Of a stretch of 64,000 nt of DNA, positions 20,621 through 31,514 are shown piece after piece (the first letter of the stretch is position 1; every line of letters starts with the position of its first letter). The stretch is from Plasmodiophora brassicae (lineage: Eukaryota; Endomyxa: Phytomyxea; Phytomyxea; Plasmodiophorida): contig CP145424.1 in NCBI GenBank assembly GCA_036867785.1, positions 830,281 through 894,280 on the forward strand, in the 5' to 3' direction. Position numbers and translations under genes: made by a program. The notes under the pieces were generated by a model. It had not been told where the DNA came from. It searched no databases and worked only from the letters and a program-made list of their open reading frames with translations.

Positions 20621-20910
20621 TGGTGAACGACGCGCGACGATCCGTCAACGGCGACAAAAAATGACGATGACGCCCACCCGAATCCGAACGCGACTTTCCG
20701 CGTGCGCTTTTTTCCAGCGTACCCTGCCTGGCTTCCAACGTGGAAGGCATACAACAATACACATCGGTTGAGGAGGTGTACGCGGGCACCACGGCGGCCG
20801 CTTCACGTGCGGATGCGCACCCAGCGCGCTGCAGTTCGCACTTTCCCACAGGACCAATAAGTTTGACGAGCGCCTGCCACGCAGGTCAATGAAGCGGGGC
20901 CGTGTGCCTC

Positions 20911-20920
20911 CTATATAAGA
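20911..20920 (+). promoter_or_regulatory. TATA-like box
   Basis: 'ctatataaga' lies 41-50 bp upstream of the ATG at 20961, a plausible core promoter for a short-leader transcript. It is one of the few TATA matches in this GC-rich sequence. Confidence 0.5.
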
Positions 20921-20960
20921 TCGTCGGTGTACTGCAGTACTGCGTTATCGGTGTGGTGCG

Positions 20961-21719
20961 ATGACGTCGCCGCCGGCGTTACTGGGAGTGATCGGCGTCG
21001 GCGCGGTGGGCGCCCTCGTCCTGTGTATTGCGGTTGGCGTGTCAACTTCCGTGGCTGCGCAGGCGGCCTCGCTGGCGCTGACGGCGATCGTTGCGCCCGC
21101 ATTTCACCGCCGGCCAGGGTCGGGCCCGGCTACACCGATATGGATGCCCACTGTGATAACGCTCCAGGCGGGAGCACTGGCATTCGCTATCGCGTCCAGG
21201 TCAATGGACAGGCCAGCGCTAGAGTACCAGGCGGTACTAGCCGGCAACCCACTAGCCACGGTGGACTCGGACCTCCTGCACTGGGCCGCTCTTCGGATGA
21301 TAGCAACGACATCGTTCATCGTATCCCTGGTCGTATTGTATGGCGGCGCGCGACAGGCCAGTCGGGCATATCGCGCGCGGATGGATAAGCTCACGCTGGA
21401 TAAAGAGCAAGCCCTAAGTGCCGTCCTGCACAGCGAGCGCGTTCGCCAGGGGCAGATCGAGGCACACCGTATGAGTCGCAAGCGGCACGAGCTGGCAGGG
21501 CGCCTGGCGCGGCAAATGTCATCCACGTTAAAGGCGGCGTTATCACCGACGCGCAAGAACGTTGTCGAACAACTTGACGAGGTCCACAGCGACACGGAGG
21601 CATCGCAGTCGCCGTCGAGTTCGAGACTGTCGTCGCCAACCCGTCACAAGCGCAAGGAATCGGCAGCCGACAAGCTGCCCCGGGTGACGTCCCAGTTTCA
21701 GGAACCCATCGACGAATGA
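20961..21719 (+). CDS. Small membrane protein with cytosolic coiled tail, unknown
   Basis: Single-exon, 252 aa. Hydrophobic segments at ~5-30 (LLGVIGVGAVGALVLCIAVG), ~32-45, ~62-80 (VITLQAGALAFAIA) and ~112-128 (MIATTSFIVSLVVLYGG) suggest three or four transmembrane helices. They are followed by a charged helical tail (~130-200) and a Ser-rich basic end. A TATA-like box precedes it. Ends 13 bp before the stop of the convergent lipase gene. Unrecognised. Confidence 0.6.
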   Translation: MTSPPALLGVIGVGAVGALVLCIAVGVSTSVAAQAASLALTAIVAPAFHRRPGSGPATPIWMPTVITLQAGALAFAIASRSMDRPALEYQAVLAGNPLATVDSDLLHWAALRMIATTSFIVSLVVLYGGARQASRAYRARMDKLTLDKEQALSAVLHSERVRQGQIEAHRMSRKRHELAGRLARQMSSTLKAALSPTRKNVVEQLDEVHSDTEASQSPSSSRLSSPTRHKRKESAADKLPRVTSQFQEPIDE

Positions 21720-21732
21720 ACAATGCCCGTCA

Positions 21733-24228
21733 TCATACGGGAGATTCATTACCCGTCAGTCCCATGTCGATCTCGATGCTGTCACATGTCTGCTGCGGCG
21801 CGCCATTCCCCTGGCGAACGAGCTGTTTCAGGGCGCGATGGTACGTCTGAGGGAAATGGTGCAGCATCATCGATTTGGAGATGACGATCTCCTCCAGCGC
21901 CGCCCGGTCGCACGGGTACACCCAGAGGTGGCACCTGTGCGCCTGCCTATCGCCGCACCATGGCCATCCCCAGCGGCGGTTGCCACGCGCGATGTCCTCT
22001 TCCACCATATGGAACAGACGTCCAGGCACCTGCGCATGCAATTAGGTGCCACGGCCGACAGGCGCAGGCCAGTTCCGGGGCGCAGTTTACGAAAAGGTGC
22101 GCGTCCGACGCCTCCTCCACGGCGTCCTCGATTCGTGCGAACGCCTCTACAGAGCACCGACCACGTATCATTGGTGCTGCTGTACAGCGGCCTGCACCAC
22201 GCCGAGTACCTGCGTTGGAGGCAATGTCGCGAAGGAACAGGTCGCTGGCCTCGGAGTGGGATCGCAGGACGTCGTGCCGGGACAGGCCCGCGAATCGCTG
22301 GGCGGCTTCGTTGATGAAGCGCATTTGCAATTTCAGGCGGCGCACGCTGCGCAGCGACAGACGCGATATGAGGTCGTGGCCGAACACGATCGACGTGATC
22401 AGCGACGCGGTTAGGTCCGATGCCGCCAGGTCCAGGTCGTACCTGGGCCCATCATGAGAAACGAGGAGCAACCGGTGCGGCCGAGTTTGTACGTGGTACA
22501 GTTTCAGGGGCGCGAAGGAGTAGCAGTGCACCGGGCGTGACGGCCATGGGTTCAACTCCTGGCAATGCCTCGACAGAAGCGTCATCGTGCCTATCGGCAC
22601 GGGTCAGCACGCATTCGTCGACGCGGGGGCACGCACGCAGACGCACCGGCAATGGCGGCGCCAAGGCTGTGCCCTGTCAGGACGACACCGTATGTAGGGT
22701 GCAGGTCAAGGAAGTCCCTGACGGCTCGCGACTCCTTGATCTCGGTGATGATGTTGATAGCGGCGTTCAGGACGCCGCCGTGCATGTGCGACCCGGGCGG
22801 GAACCCGTACGGTGTCAGCGGGCGCACGTCGATGATGAGGTCGTTGAGCAGGTCCTGCAGGGAGTGTGTACCGCGCACGCACACCACCAGCGTGCGTCGC
22901 GGGTGGTCAGCGGCGACGTAGAACACGGCTGTGCCGGCCTGGGACGTCAGGTTCGCATAGATGATATCGGCGCGGGCGAGGCCCGTGCGCAGCAGGAAGG
23001 CCCGGATGGAGCAGGCGCAGCAGCCGACGGCGTGCAGGTTCGTGCGGTCCTGCAGCAGGCAGTTGGGGAGACAGCAAGCCGCCCACGGCCGCATCATGGC
23101 GTACAGCGGGGCGCCGTAAGCACCCAGCGCGTACTTGCTGAAGTGGCACGCACCTTGCAGGCGATCCCAATCGCCCGCACCCTGTTGTCAGGCGTAAGCG
23201 CAGCAGAAGCACGGGGGCGCGCGCGCGCACAGGCACAGCACGAACGAGGTCGGGTGGACGTGCGCTGGCGTCGCCCAGCAACGGGGAATAGGGGCGTGCT
23301 GGAGGCGGCGACGACGACGTCGATGACGGAGGCGATTTGTCCAGGCACGGTGGCGGTGCCGTTGGACCCTGGAGGAACACGCGCCGCGGCTGCCGCTTCT
23401 GCAGGGCGCGCACCATGGCCATCGACAGGATCATGTCGCTGAAGTTCGCGAACGGGATATCGGCGGCCAGCTCGGCGAGGTTCGCGGCTATCGTCTCGAA
23501 GCCCTGCTCCTCGCTACATGGTCGTACCCGCAGTCAGACCGGACAGGCCTCGGCGCGGCACGCGGTCGACCCACATGTCTCGTTGCCGGTCGCCGGTCCA
23601 GCACGCGTGGCACAGCATGCATCGAGCCAGCGCCTTCCATTCCTCGATGGTGCCTGCGACGCGCGATCGTCATTGCCTCCAGCAAGCGAGCGACGCACTC
23701 GCCACCGCTCATACGGGATTGGGTGCGATGCTGGAACAGGACCATGGCGCATATGCCATTCACTGCGATGGCGACCCAGCCGCAGGCCACGACGATGGCG
23801 ATCAGGACGCGCAGGCCGATGGCGTCGCCGCAGTGGCGCACGACGAGGGCGGCGAACAGGGTGCCGGCCACGGTCAGGACGAGGCGCACGGCGGTCAGTG
23901 CCGTGGCCGCCATGGACAGGAACGTCGGGCGGACGTGCTCAAAGATGGACGCGTCGTAGTGCATGGCGATCGCCTTCACGAGGACGCCGACGTGGGCGGT
24001 GAACTCGGCGAGGCACACGACACACAGGGCCACAAGGTAGGCGGACAGCGTCGTGGACACCCACGGCGACAGCGTATCGCACCCGGCCAGGACGCCGGCG
24101 AACGCGCGCGACACAATCGGGATGCCGACCATCCAGGCGATGACGACAGGGACCTGCAGGGTCAGGTTGCAGACGCTCCACAGTAAGACCTCGGTCGACC
24201 CGGTCGTCCAGCGCCCGGGCGACGCCAT
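21733..24228 (-). CDS. sn-1-specific diacylglycerol lipase (DAGL-type), membrane-anchored
   Basis: Model: complement(join(21733..22029, 22091..22146, 22210..22590, 22647..23181, 23246..23487, 23540..23653, 23706..24228)), 715 aa; total length is a multiple of three and all phases agree. Starts MASPGRWTTGS, then four hydrophobic helices (residues ~15-165), as in DAGL-alpha/beta. Next come a Cys-rich linker (CMLCHACW), a FANFSDMI-type helix preceding the catalytic domain, and an alpha/beta-hydrolase lipase_3 core with VCVRGTHSLQDLL, the nucleophile elbow GHSLGAAIAG (Ser near 464) and HCYSFAP. The C-terminus has the DAGL-like 'VPGRLFHMVEED' and 'EEIVISKSMMLHHFPQTY'. DAGL releases 2-acylglycerol from diacylglycerol at the plasma membrane. 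The boundary at 23488-23539 is the least certain. Confidence 0.82.
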
Positions 24229-24412
24229 CCCCAGACGCAGTCTCGCTGGCCTCTTCCAGGCCAGGCCGGGCGGCCCCCTCTCGTGTCCCACGTTACGGGG
24301 CGGCCCACGAACGGGTCTCATGGGCAGCAATGCAAGAGGAGTGTGTTTAGCATGACGACTGCGGCGGGTGACGGCAACGGCTGGGGTGTGCCCTCCCGCC
24401 CGCCCGCGGGCG

Positions 24413-25673
24413 TCAGCGCTTCTTGCGCGCGTACTGCCCGACCCGATCGAGGACCTCGCGCAGGCCTCGTTTCCGGTTCGGGTCCGTTTCCGATTGCAGG
24501 CACGGCGCCAGGACGGGGTCCTGTAGGGCGACCAGCGCATCCATGACAGGGGCGCTCGCGTATCGATCCTGTGGGCGAGCTTAGTGCGGGCATGGTGGCG
24601 ACGGGCGTGGCCGCCTACGGATTCGGCCTTGAACGTCTCGCAGGTGAAGACGTTGACGAAGAAGAGGACGGCCTCGCGGATGTCGTCCCTGCTGAAGTAC
24701 GAGGTACACTGTTTGGACGTGTACACGGCGACCAGGCGCAGCATGTCGTTGGAGTCCAGGATCTCGAGGACACGCTCCTCGTCCAGCTGCCGACCAGCGC
24801 ATCGTCAGACAGGATCGCTGCGGCGGACCCATGGGCCCACCTCGTCGAGCTGGTCGGTCAGACGCCGCAGGAAGTGAACGACGACGGATTTCTGCATGCC
24901 TTCCTGGTTGTCCGCGAACTTGGTGTACTGGTCGTTGTCCAGGCCGTGCTGTATGACGTCCTGGCAGTGCTTGACCAGGTACGGGATGTCCAGGATCTGC
25001 AGAGCCTCCACGTGCGACAACGCCGACGTCAGCAGCAGGCCGCACGAGATCTCAAAGTTCCGGCACCTGCCAGGCGCATCGTTCAGGGCCAGCAGATCCA
25101 TCCAGGGAGCGGGCGGCCGTTGCCCATACGTGTCGGTGACTTTGGCGTCGGTCTGGCCGGTGTCCTCGGCGGCCTTCCTGACGGCGGCCATGAACGTCGG
25201 GTGGCCCATGGAGACCTCCATGTACTGGTGCAGGAGGCGCATCGTCAGGTTCAGCTTGCCCTCCTCCAGCAGCATCCGCACGGCCATCTCGTCCTTCTGC
25301 TGATCCCACAGTGTCCCTGGCACAGCGTCATTCCCCTCTCGGTACTGTCCGACGGTGGGGGACCGCTCACCCACCTTTGCTGTTGCGCCCCGTCTGATCA
25401 GCGACGCTCTTCTCGAACTGGATCGGGGCGGCCATCTCGACGGATGCGATCTGCGCCACCTGGATGATGCTGTCGGCCACCTCGAGCCACGCTGCATCGC
25501 CGCCGTCAGCCCACACGAGCGTCCGCTGGGGCATAGGCTAACGCACGCAGGGACAGGACCGGCATGTCCGACACGCTCGCCACGTTGCACTTGATCTGCA
25601 TCTTCAGCCGGTCGACGCGATCGTCGCGGGCGCTGGTCCCGTCCTTGGCTCCATACCGACCTTGCCGGCTCAT
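24413..25673 (-). CDS. All-helical (ARM-like) protein of unknown function
   Basis: Model: complement(join(24413..24568, 24619..24786, 24841..25316, 25375..25525, 25575..25673)), 349 aa; introns 49-58 nt, all in phase. The donor of intron 1 could be 9 bp upstream. Rich in amphipathic helices: 'DEMAVRMLLEEGKLNLTMRLL', 'CGLLLTSALSHVEALQIL', 'VVVHFLRRLTDQLDE', 'DDIREAVLFFVNVFTCETF', ending with basic QYARKKR. An armadillo/HEAT-type fold is likely by composition. I cannot name the family. It starts 94 bp upstream of the folate gene's stop codon, on the same strand. Confidence 0.6.
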
Positions 25674-25766
25674 CCGCTCTCGTCTGTACGCACCGTGTGA
25701 CGCACAGCGGCACCAATGTTCATCAAAGGAACCCGACCATCGAATGTATTGGGCAACACGTGGCGC

Positions 25767-28234
25767 TCATGCCGATTGGCAACAGGGGTCCGCCAGCGGG
25801 ACAGCACAGGGATCGTCGTCAGCAGCAGGCTTCCGGGCGACGGGTCGTAGCGCGCGGATCGGCGCCCGTGCCTTGAGTTGCATCTCGGCGAACTCGTCGT
25901 CGGGGACGGACTGGCTGACAACGGCGCCGCCCGCCCCGACGGTCGCTGCCGACGTCGCACGATCGAGGACGACCGTGCGGATGACGACGTTGAAGTCAGC
26001 GGTGCCGCTCACGCTGAGGAACCCGCTGACGCCCGAGTAAATGCCACGCGGCGAGCCCTCCAGCCCTTCCAGAATCTGCATCGCGCGGCGCTTCGGCGCC
26101 CCCGTCATCGAGCCTAGAAGACGTACATCGGGGGGATCAATGCCGACGAACAGGAGCGACGACGGGTGAGGGAGCGTACCTGGAGGGAACGCTCGTCGGA
26201 TGCACTGGACAGGCGTGCATGGTACAGGCAGGCGGCCACGAATAACGCTGACCAGCTGGTGAACGTTCGGGTAGGTACGTAGGTCGCAGAACTGGTCGAC
26301 GACGACGGACCCGGGTACGCACGACGACGACAGGTCGTGTCGAACCAGGTCGGTGATCATGAGGTTCTCGGCCAGGTCCTTCTCGCTGGACGCCAGCGAC
26401 TGACGCAGCGTCCGGTCCCGACCTGGCGATGCCCCACGTTTACGCGTCCCTTTCATCGGCTCGGACGATACCTACGAGGGCGCGCGGGTCAACGACACAG
26501 CACCCGTCTCGTATGGTGCAATGGCAAGGCAGACCTGTCGGTGGCGGTCGACGCGCAAGAAGCGTTCCGGCGAAGAGCAGCAGACTGCGACAGGGCCGAA
26601 CTCGAAGTAACGAGCGTGAGGGGCCGGGTTCGACTGCCGAAGATTCAAATGAACGGCCAGGGGATCGACGTCGTCCGTCGAGAGACGCGCTTCATGGGCG
26701 GTCGTCAGGCACAGCTCATAGGATTCGCCCTGGGCGATCGCCTCTAGGCAATGTCGCACCTTGTCGCGGTACGATGGCAGGGTATCCCGGCAGGTGAATT
26801 CCGAAGATCCACACCAGACAGGCGCAGGGGGACGCTCGACGGTGCACAGGCGGCGCAACGTTCTGGGCACTCTCCCGGTTAGATGCCCATAGGTCAACGG
26901 CGGAAGAAATTGACACAGTCGTACGATAGACAGGTTTCCAACCAGGAGTCGGCATCCGATGACGTTGACGATGACGTCGTCAAAGCGATGAGATGCGTCT
27001 CGTGCCGGGCGTCATCAATGACGATGAGGCGGTCAACAAAGAGGAAGGCAGCATCGGGCGTACGTGCAGGCAGGCATGTGTTCGTATGGCCACATTCCGC
27101 CTTCATCTCGTACCCGAACCAGCCGCAGTACCCGCCCAAGAAATCGAACGGCAACCCGGCAGCCAGCGACCGCGAAGCATCGTCGAGCGCCAGCCCGGCC
27201 AGCTCATCCTATCCACACGCGGCATGAACACACGGCGTTCGTAACAGACGAATGCGCCTTACGTCAACGCAGTCGAAGAACGAAGGGACAGGGAAGCGGA
27301 CCGATGCGCCCTGGCGACAGCGCGTCACCATGCGACTCGTGACATCGTATCGCAGCGTGTGGGACAGATCGCCGGCGCCGACGCACAGATAGGATGTGGA
27401 CGTGTCCGAGTCCAGCCAGGCGGCCCACTCGTCTCGCCGACGTAGCGCAGCGAATACGGCACCGGGCCCACCAAACACACCAGGTACGCAACGATGCCGA
27501 ATGGATACAGGTGTCGTCGCCGTACGGGCGCGTGATGACGCGTCAGGTGCAGACGGGCGGCAGATCGGCTCGGGGCGCCTCGGGACGACAAAGTGGCGCA
27601 TGAAGTTGTGGACAACGTCCCGGCCGTACTGTGTCAGGTGACTCTCAGGATGGAACTGGACGCCGATCCGCACCAGGGAAGACCTGGGCCCGTCTCCTCC
27701 TCCTCCTCCTAGGTCGATGGCCATGGGCGCGTACGGGTCCAGGCACCACGCCAGCACGCGGCACCGGGCATTCGCCTCCACCAGCAGCGAATTGTATCGG
27801 ACGGCCTTGAATGCGGTTGGTACGCCTTGGAACAGGTCGTGCGTACCGTCGTGGTGGACCAGGCGTGGCGTCCCGTGGCGGGCATCGCCCGGCTGGCATT
27901 GCACGATACGGGCGCCGGCGAGATGGTGGGCCATGCCCTGCATACCCAGGCAGACGCCCAGGACGGGCAGGTGACAGTCGCGAAGGACATCGCAGCAGAC
28001 GCCAAAGTCACCGGGTTTGTCGGGCGACCCCGGCCCCGGGCCGATGACGACAAAGTCGGCATGGCGGGCGGCGTCGGCGAACTCGTCCCAGGTGATGGTG
28101 TTGGGCACGACGCGGACGGGGACCGCCGTGATGGACCCGATCAGGTCGGCAATGTTATTCGCGAACGAATCAAAGTTGTCAATCAGGAGAGCGGCGAGCG
28201 GCAAGCGCGCGCGCCGGTCGTCCCCGGTGGCCAT
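25767..28234 (-). CDS. Bifunctional aminodeoxychorismate (PABA) synthase, PabA-PabB fusion
   Basis: Model: complement(join(25767..26113, 26180..26471, 26535..26862, 26925..27208, 27263..28234)), 740 aa; introns 54-66 nt, all in phase. Residues ~14-215: class I glutamine amidotransferase with 'LLIDNFDSFANNI', oxyanion region GPGPGSP, nucleophile Cys near 95 (GVCLGMQ) and FHPESH. Residues ~330-720: chorismate-binding domain with DFLGGYCGWFGYEMKAE, the KGTRKRG motif, ENLMITDLVRHDLS and FPPG/SMTGAPK across a splice. The KGTR motif and the LGGYxGxxGYE phrase favour aminodeoxychorismate synthase over anthranilate synthase. The enzyme converts chorismate and glutamine toward p-aminobenzoate for folate synthesis, in the cytosol as in fungi, unless a targeting peptide is upstream. 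Confidence 0.9.
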
Positions 28235-28376
28235 CTGCGGCGCACGGCCACGACCGCCGGGGTTATTGTGGTCCCGCGCCCACCAGGTACGCCGTCGAGG
28301 CACAGATGAACAGCGTGCCGCACAAAGCAAGGATCGCAGGTCCAGGGCCAGCGACCCGGCGCGGCACCGGTAGCGA

Positions 28377-28392
28377 ACACACACACACACAC
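28377..28392 (+). repeat. (AC)n microsatellite
   Basis: Eight AC units upstream of the PABA synthase start, in the short gap before Rac copy 1. Confidence 0.85.
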
Positions 28393-28537
28393 GTCTACAT
28401 GTATAGGCATGGATGCACACGACACAGGCGGAAGAGGCGCACTGGACAAACGCATACAGCTGGACGTCAGGAATTGCGGTTGTGTAATGTAGGGACACGG
28501 GGCAGGTATACAATTCAGGGGCGCGTACGGCACCTGC

Positions 28538-29174
28538 TCACAGCAGCGTACACTTTTTCTTGGTCTTGTTGGGCCTGTTCAGGGCGGCGTGGATGGCCCG
28601 GTCGAACACGGTCTTCAGGCCCTCCTGGGTCAGCGCACTGCATTCCAGGTACTCGACCGCGCCGATGGACTGCGCCATCTGGATCGCTTGCTCCCGGGTG
28701 ATCATCGACAGGCCCTTCTGCGCCAGCGAGTTCGCCACGGCCGTGTCGCCGCGCAGATCGGACTTGGTCCCGACCAGCACCTTCGGGACATTCGGGGCGT
28801 GATGCTGGATCTCGGGATACCTATGGACAAATATTTCGTCACCGACCGGCCTCCAAGGCGATGAGTACGCGCGCGCGCACACACCACTTCGACTTGATGT
28901 TTTCAAATGATGCCGGCGATATGATGGAGAAGCAGAGGAGGAAGACGTCGGTCTGCGGGTAGGACAGCGGTCGCAGACGATCGTAGTCCTCCTGGCCGGC
29001 CGTATCCCAGAGACCGACATTGATGGGCCGCCCGTCGACCATGACCGTCGCCGAGTAGTTGTCGAATACGGTCGGGATGTATTCGCCCGGGAACGCATTC
29101 GTCGTGTACGAGATCAGCAGGCACGTCTTACCGACGGCACCGTCGCCGACGACGACGCATTTTACGTTCTGCAT
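28538..29174 (-). CDS. Rac-type Rho GTPase, copy 1
   Basis: Model: complement(join(28538..28820, 28885..29174)), 190 aa; one 64-nt phase-2 intron inside the Trp codon of KSKW. G1 GDGAVGKT, switch [13 protein letters not shown]3 [13 protein letters not shown], Rho-family G4 TKSD, G5 CSAL, polybasic KTKKK and CAAX box CTLL (geranylgeranylation expected). It acts as a membrane-bound switch controlling actin and signalling. The first 78 codons are almost identical at DNA level to copy 2 at 38280, while the rest has diverged at silent sites. Confidence 0.95.
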
Positions 29175-29623
29175 GGCCTACGCGACAGGGCGGGCGGTAT
29201 CCGTCCGGTTGCGAGCGTCGATGTCGCACGGGGGGCGGGCAGGCGGCGACGACGACGCGGTCTGGCACAGTCCGGCCCAATTCGTCAATGCGCCACGGAC
29301 GGCCAGCGCGACAGACACGGTCGCGGTCGCACTGCCAAATTGGCCGTGCCTATTTTCGGGCAGCCCGTCCGCCTGCAGACCAGAACGCGGGGCGGGCGCG
29401 GCCTGCCGACTGGACTTGCTGGACAAACCGGGCTCGGCCCTTCGTCAGTCCGCTTGCCTTATCCGGATCGTGATGCGGGGACATACACCATTCGTAACTG
29501 GACGGCATTCGCACCCTGGTATTATTAGTATGGCGATTGATTCATAGCAGCCGATCGGGAGAGTGTACCACCCCCCCATCGCGTAGATTGTGTGGTGGTC
29601 GCGCCAGCCGTGCCGGGGGACAC
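29175..29623. other. Divergent intergenic region
   Basis: Lies between Rac copy 1 (minus) and the coiled-coil gene (plus). It must hold both promoters. No gene or repeat seen. Confidence 0.4.
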
Positions 29624-31184
29624 ATGTCGAACAAATCGATGACGAGGTCGGCCTCGACCCTGCTGTATAAGGGTCGGAAGCTGTCCGCCTCGCACCAGGC
29701 CTCACTGCGGAAACAGCTCCTGGCGCAGGAATCCAAGTCGTCCCTGGCCAGCAAGTACGCCGACAAATACGGGCGGAAGATGCCTGATGGGTGCAAAAAG
29801 GTCAATGGGCGCTGGGCACGACAGGGACAGTCAGGAGACTCTGGCGCATCCTTGACGCGATGCACGTCCACATCCGTGCTTGAAACTGGACAGCAGCAGA
29901 ACGGACGATCGGCGGCTGCGCTGCCTGCCGGGACCGCCGACCAATCCCAGCAGTTCCATCCGAAGCTCGTCGGGCGATTCAACAGCGATGGGGACGAACT
30001 GCCTCCGACCAGAACGCAGCTCGTGGAAGCGTACAGAACGTAGGTCGCATTGCAGAAGCGCGGACGGTGTTGGAACTCTAACACTGCGGTTTAGGCGTAA
30101 CAGCCAGCTCGACTGGGTTTCCATCATGTCGTACAACCAGCAGGTCGCCGCACTCGACGCCAAGGTCGAGATCGAACAGGCGAAGAAGGCCAAGGCCACG
30201 TTCAAAATGACGCTGGATCAGCAACTGAAAGAGCGAGAGGCGCTAGCTGAGACGAAGGCGAAGGCGAAGCAGGTCGAGCGCGAGAAGGAGCTGGCCCAGT
30301 TCCGCAAGTTGCTGGCGGACGAAGAGGCCAACGCGGCACGCCGCAAGGCGAAGATAATGCACGAGAAGGACGTTCGCATGCAGCAGATGGCGACCAACGT
30401 GGCCAGAAAGCAGCGGGCAGCCGAGGTGCGCGCCGAGGAGAACGCGATCACGGTCGCCAAGTACAAGGCGGACAGCGAACGGCAGAAGAAGGAGGCGGCT
30501 GAACGACGACGACGCGAAAAGGAGAAGATGGAGCGGGTGAAACGCGAGAACGAGATCACGGAACAGATCAAGCGAGAGGAGCGACGGCGTCAGGACCAGG
30601 AAGAGCTGGAACGTCAGGCGGCGTACGCGAGGCAGGTGGCGGCAGCGGAGGCCGCACGGGCCGAGTACTACGAGGTCAAGGCGAAGAAGCAGGATGCCAA
30701 CATTGCGCAGCTGCTGAAGAGCACGGAGGAAGCGACCAAGGCGGCACAGGTGGCCGAGGAGAAGATTCGACAGGCACAGGAGGCGTTCCACCGCCAGCAG
30801 GATGAGCTCGAGGCGGAGAAGGAGCGACAGCGCCAGAAGATGAAGGAAGACATTGCCATCGAACTGAAGCGGCAGGTCGACTCGCGGGCCGAGGAGAAGC
30901 GCCGACAGGTCCAGCTGGACATGGAGTACTGCGAAGCGGTCAAGGCGACACTCGCTAAAATCGATGCGCGAGAGGCGGCCGAGACGAAGGCGCGCAAGCA
31001 GAAGCTGTTGGAGCAGAACATGTTCCTGGGTGCGCAGGTGGTCGAGATCGAACAGCGAAAGCAGAAGGAACGTGCCGCCATGTCCGACACGGAAGTCAAA
31101 CTCAACGCCCACACCCTGGAGAAGATCAAACGTCACGACGTCCAACCATCGACAGCGTCTGGCATCCGCCCGCGACCCTACTGA
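29624..31184 (+). CDS. Long coiled-coil protein, possibly flagellar
   Basis: Model: join(29624..30030, 30095..31184), 498 aa; 64-nt phase-2 intron with a CTCTAAC branch site. The N-terminal ~130 residues are basic and Ser-rich (SKYADKYGRKMPDG). Residues ~160-470 are one nearly unbroken, highly charged coiled coil rich in Ala, Glu, Lys, Arg and Gln (for example EERRRQDQEELERQAAYARQ), similar in style to trichohyalin-plectin-homology proteins of cilia. The end is a short Ser/Thr/Pro tail. Composition makes specific homology hard to judge. A cytoskeletal or axonemal role is inference only. Confidence 0.7.
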
Positions 31185-31312
31185 TACGCAACCGACCGCC
31201 TGCTGATCTGACCGCAGACAGATATGACATCGCACGGCAACCGGGCAATAAAGTATCGGCCGGCATTGCCCTTCGGGACGCGTTTGGCATTCCACTGCGA
31301 GCGAGTCAACGG

Positions 31313-31382
31313 GCGGGTGCAGTTCGCGGTTACGACGACTCAGCGGGTGCAGTTCGCGGTTACGACGGCACAGCGGGTGCAG
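31313..31382 (+). repeat. 30-bp tandem repeat, ~2.3 copies
   Basis: Units at 31313-31342 and 31343-31372 plus a partial third begin 'gcgggtgcagttcgcggtta'. They lie in the 330-bp gap before the DNAJC11 gene, possibly in its promoter. Confidence 0.85.
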
Positions 31383-31514
31383 GATAGCGGCGTTGCAGCT
31401 CGCATCTGACTGTGTAGCCGGACGGTGCGCTCTGCCTACCTACAACATTTGTGCGCGCAGTCGCACGACTAATAGGGCCACCGCGTCGGTGCAGAGTACC
31501 GCTGCAGCTCGTCG

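Noticed and set aside
22540-22570. tRNA B-box-like 'gggttcaactcc'
   Set aside because: It lies in a conserved exon of the DAGL lipase on the other strand, and no acceptor or anticodon stem can be folded around it.
21733-24228. Lipase locus as a frameshifted pseudogene
   Set aside because: Every frame change coincides with GT-AG introns of family-typical position, and the spliced length is a multiple of three with all catalytic motifs.
25767-28234. Anthranilate synthase (TrpE/TrpG)
   Set aside because: The amidotransferase-first fusion and the KGTR and LGGYxGxxGYE motifs fit aminodeoxychorismate synthase better; anthranilate synthase remains a minor alternative.
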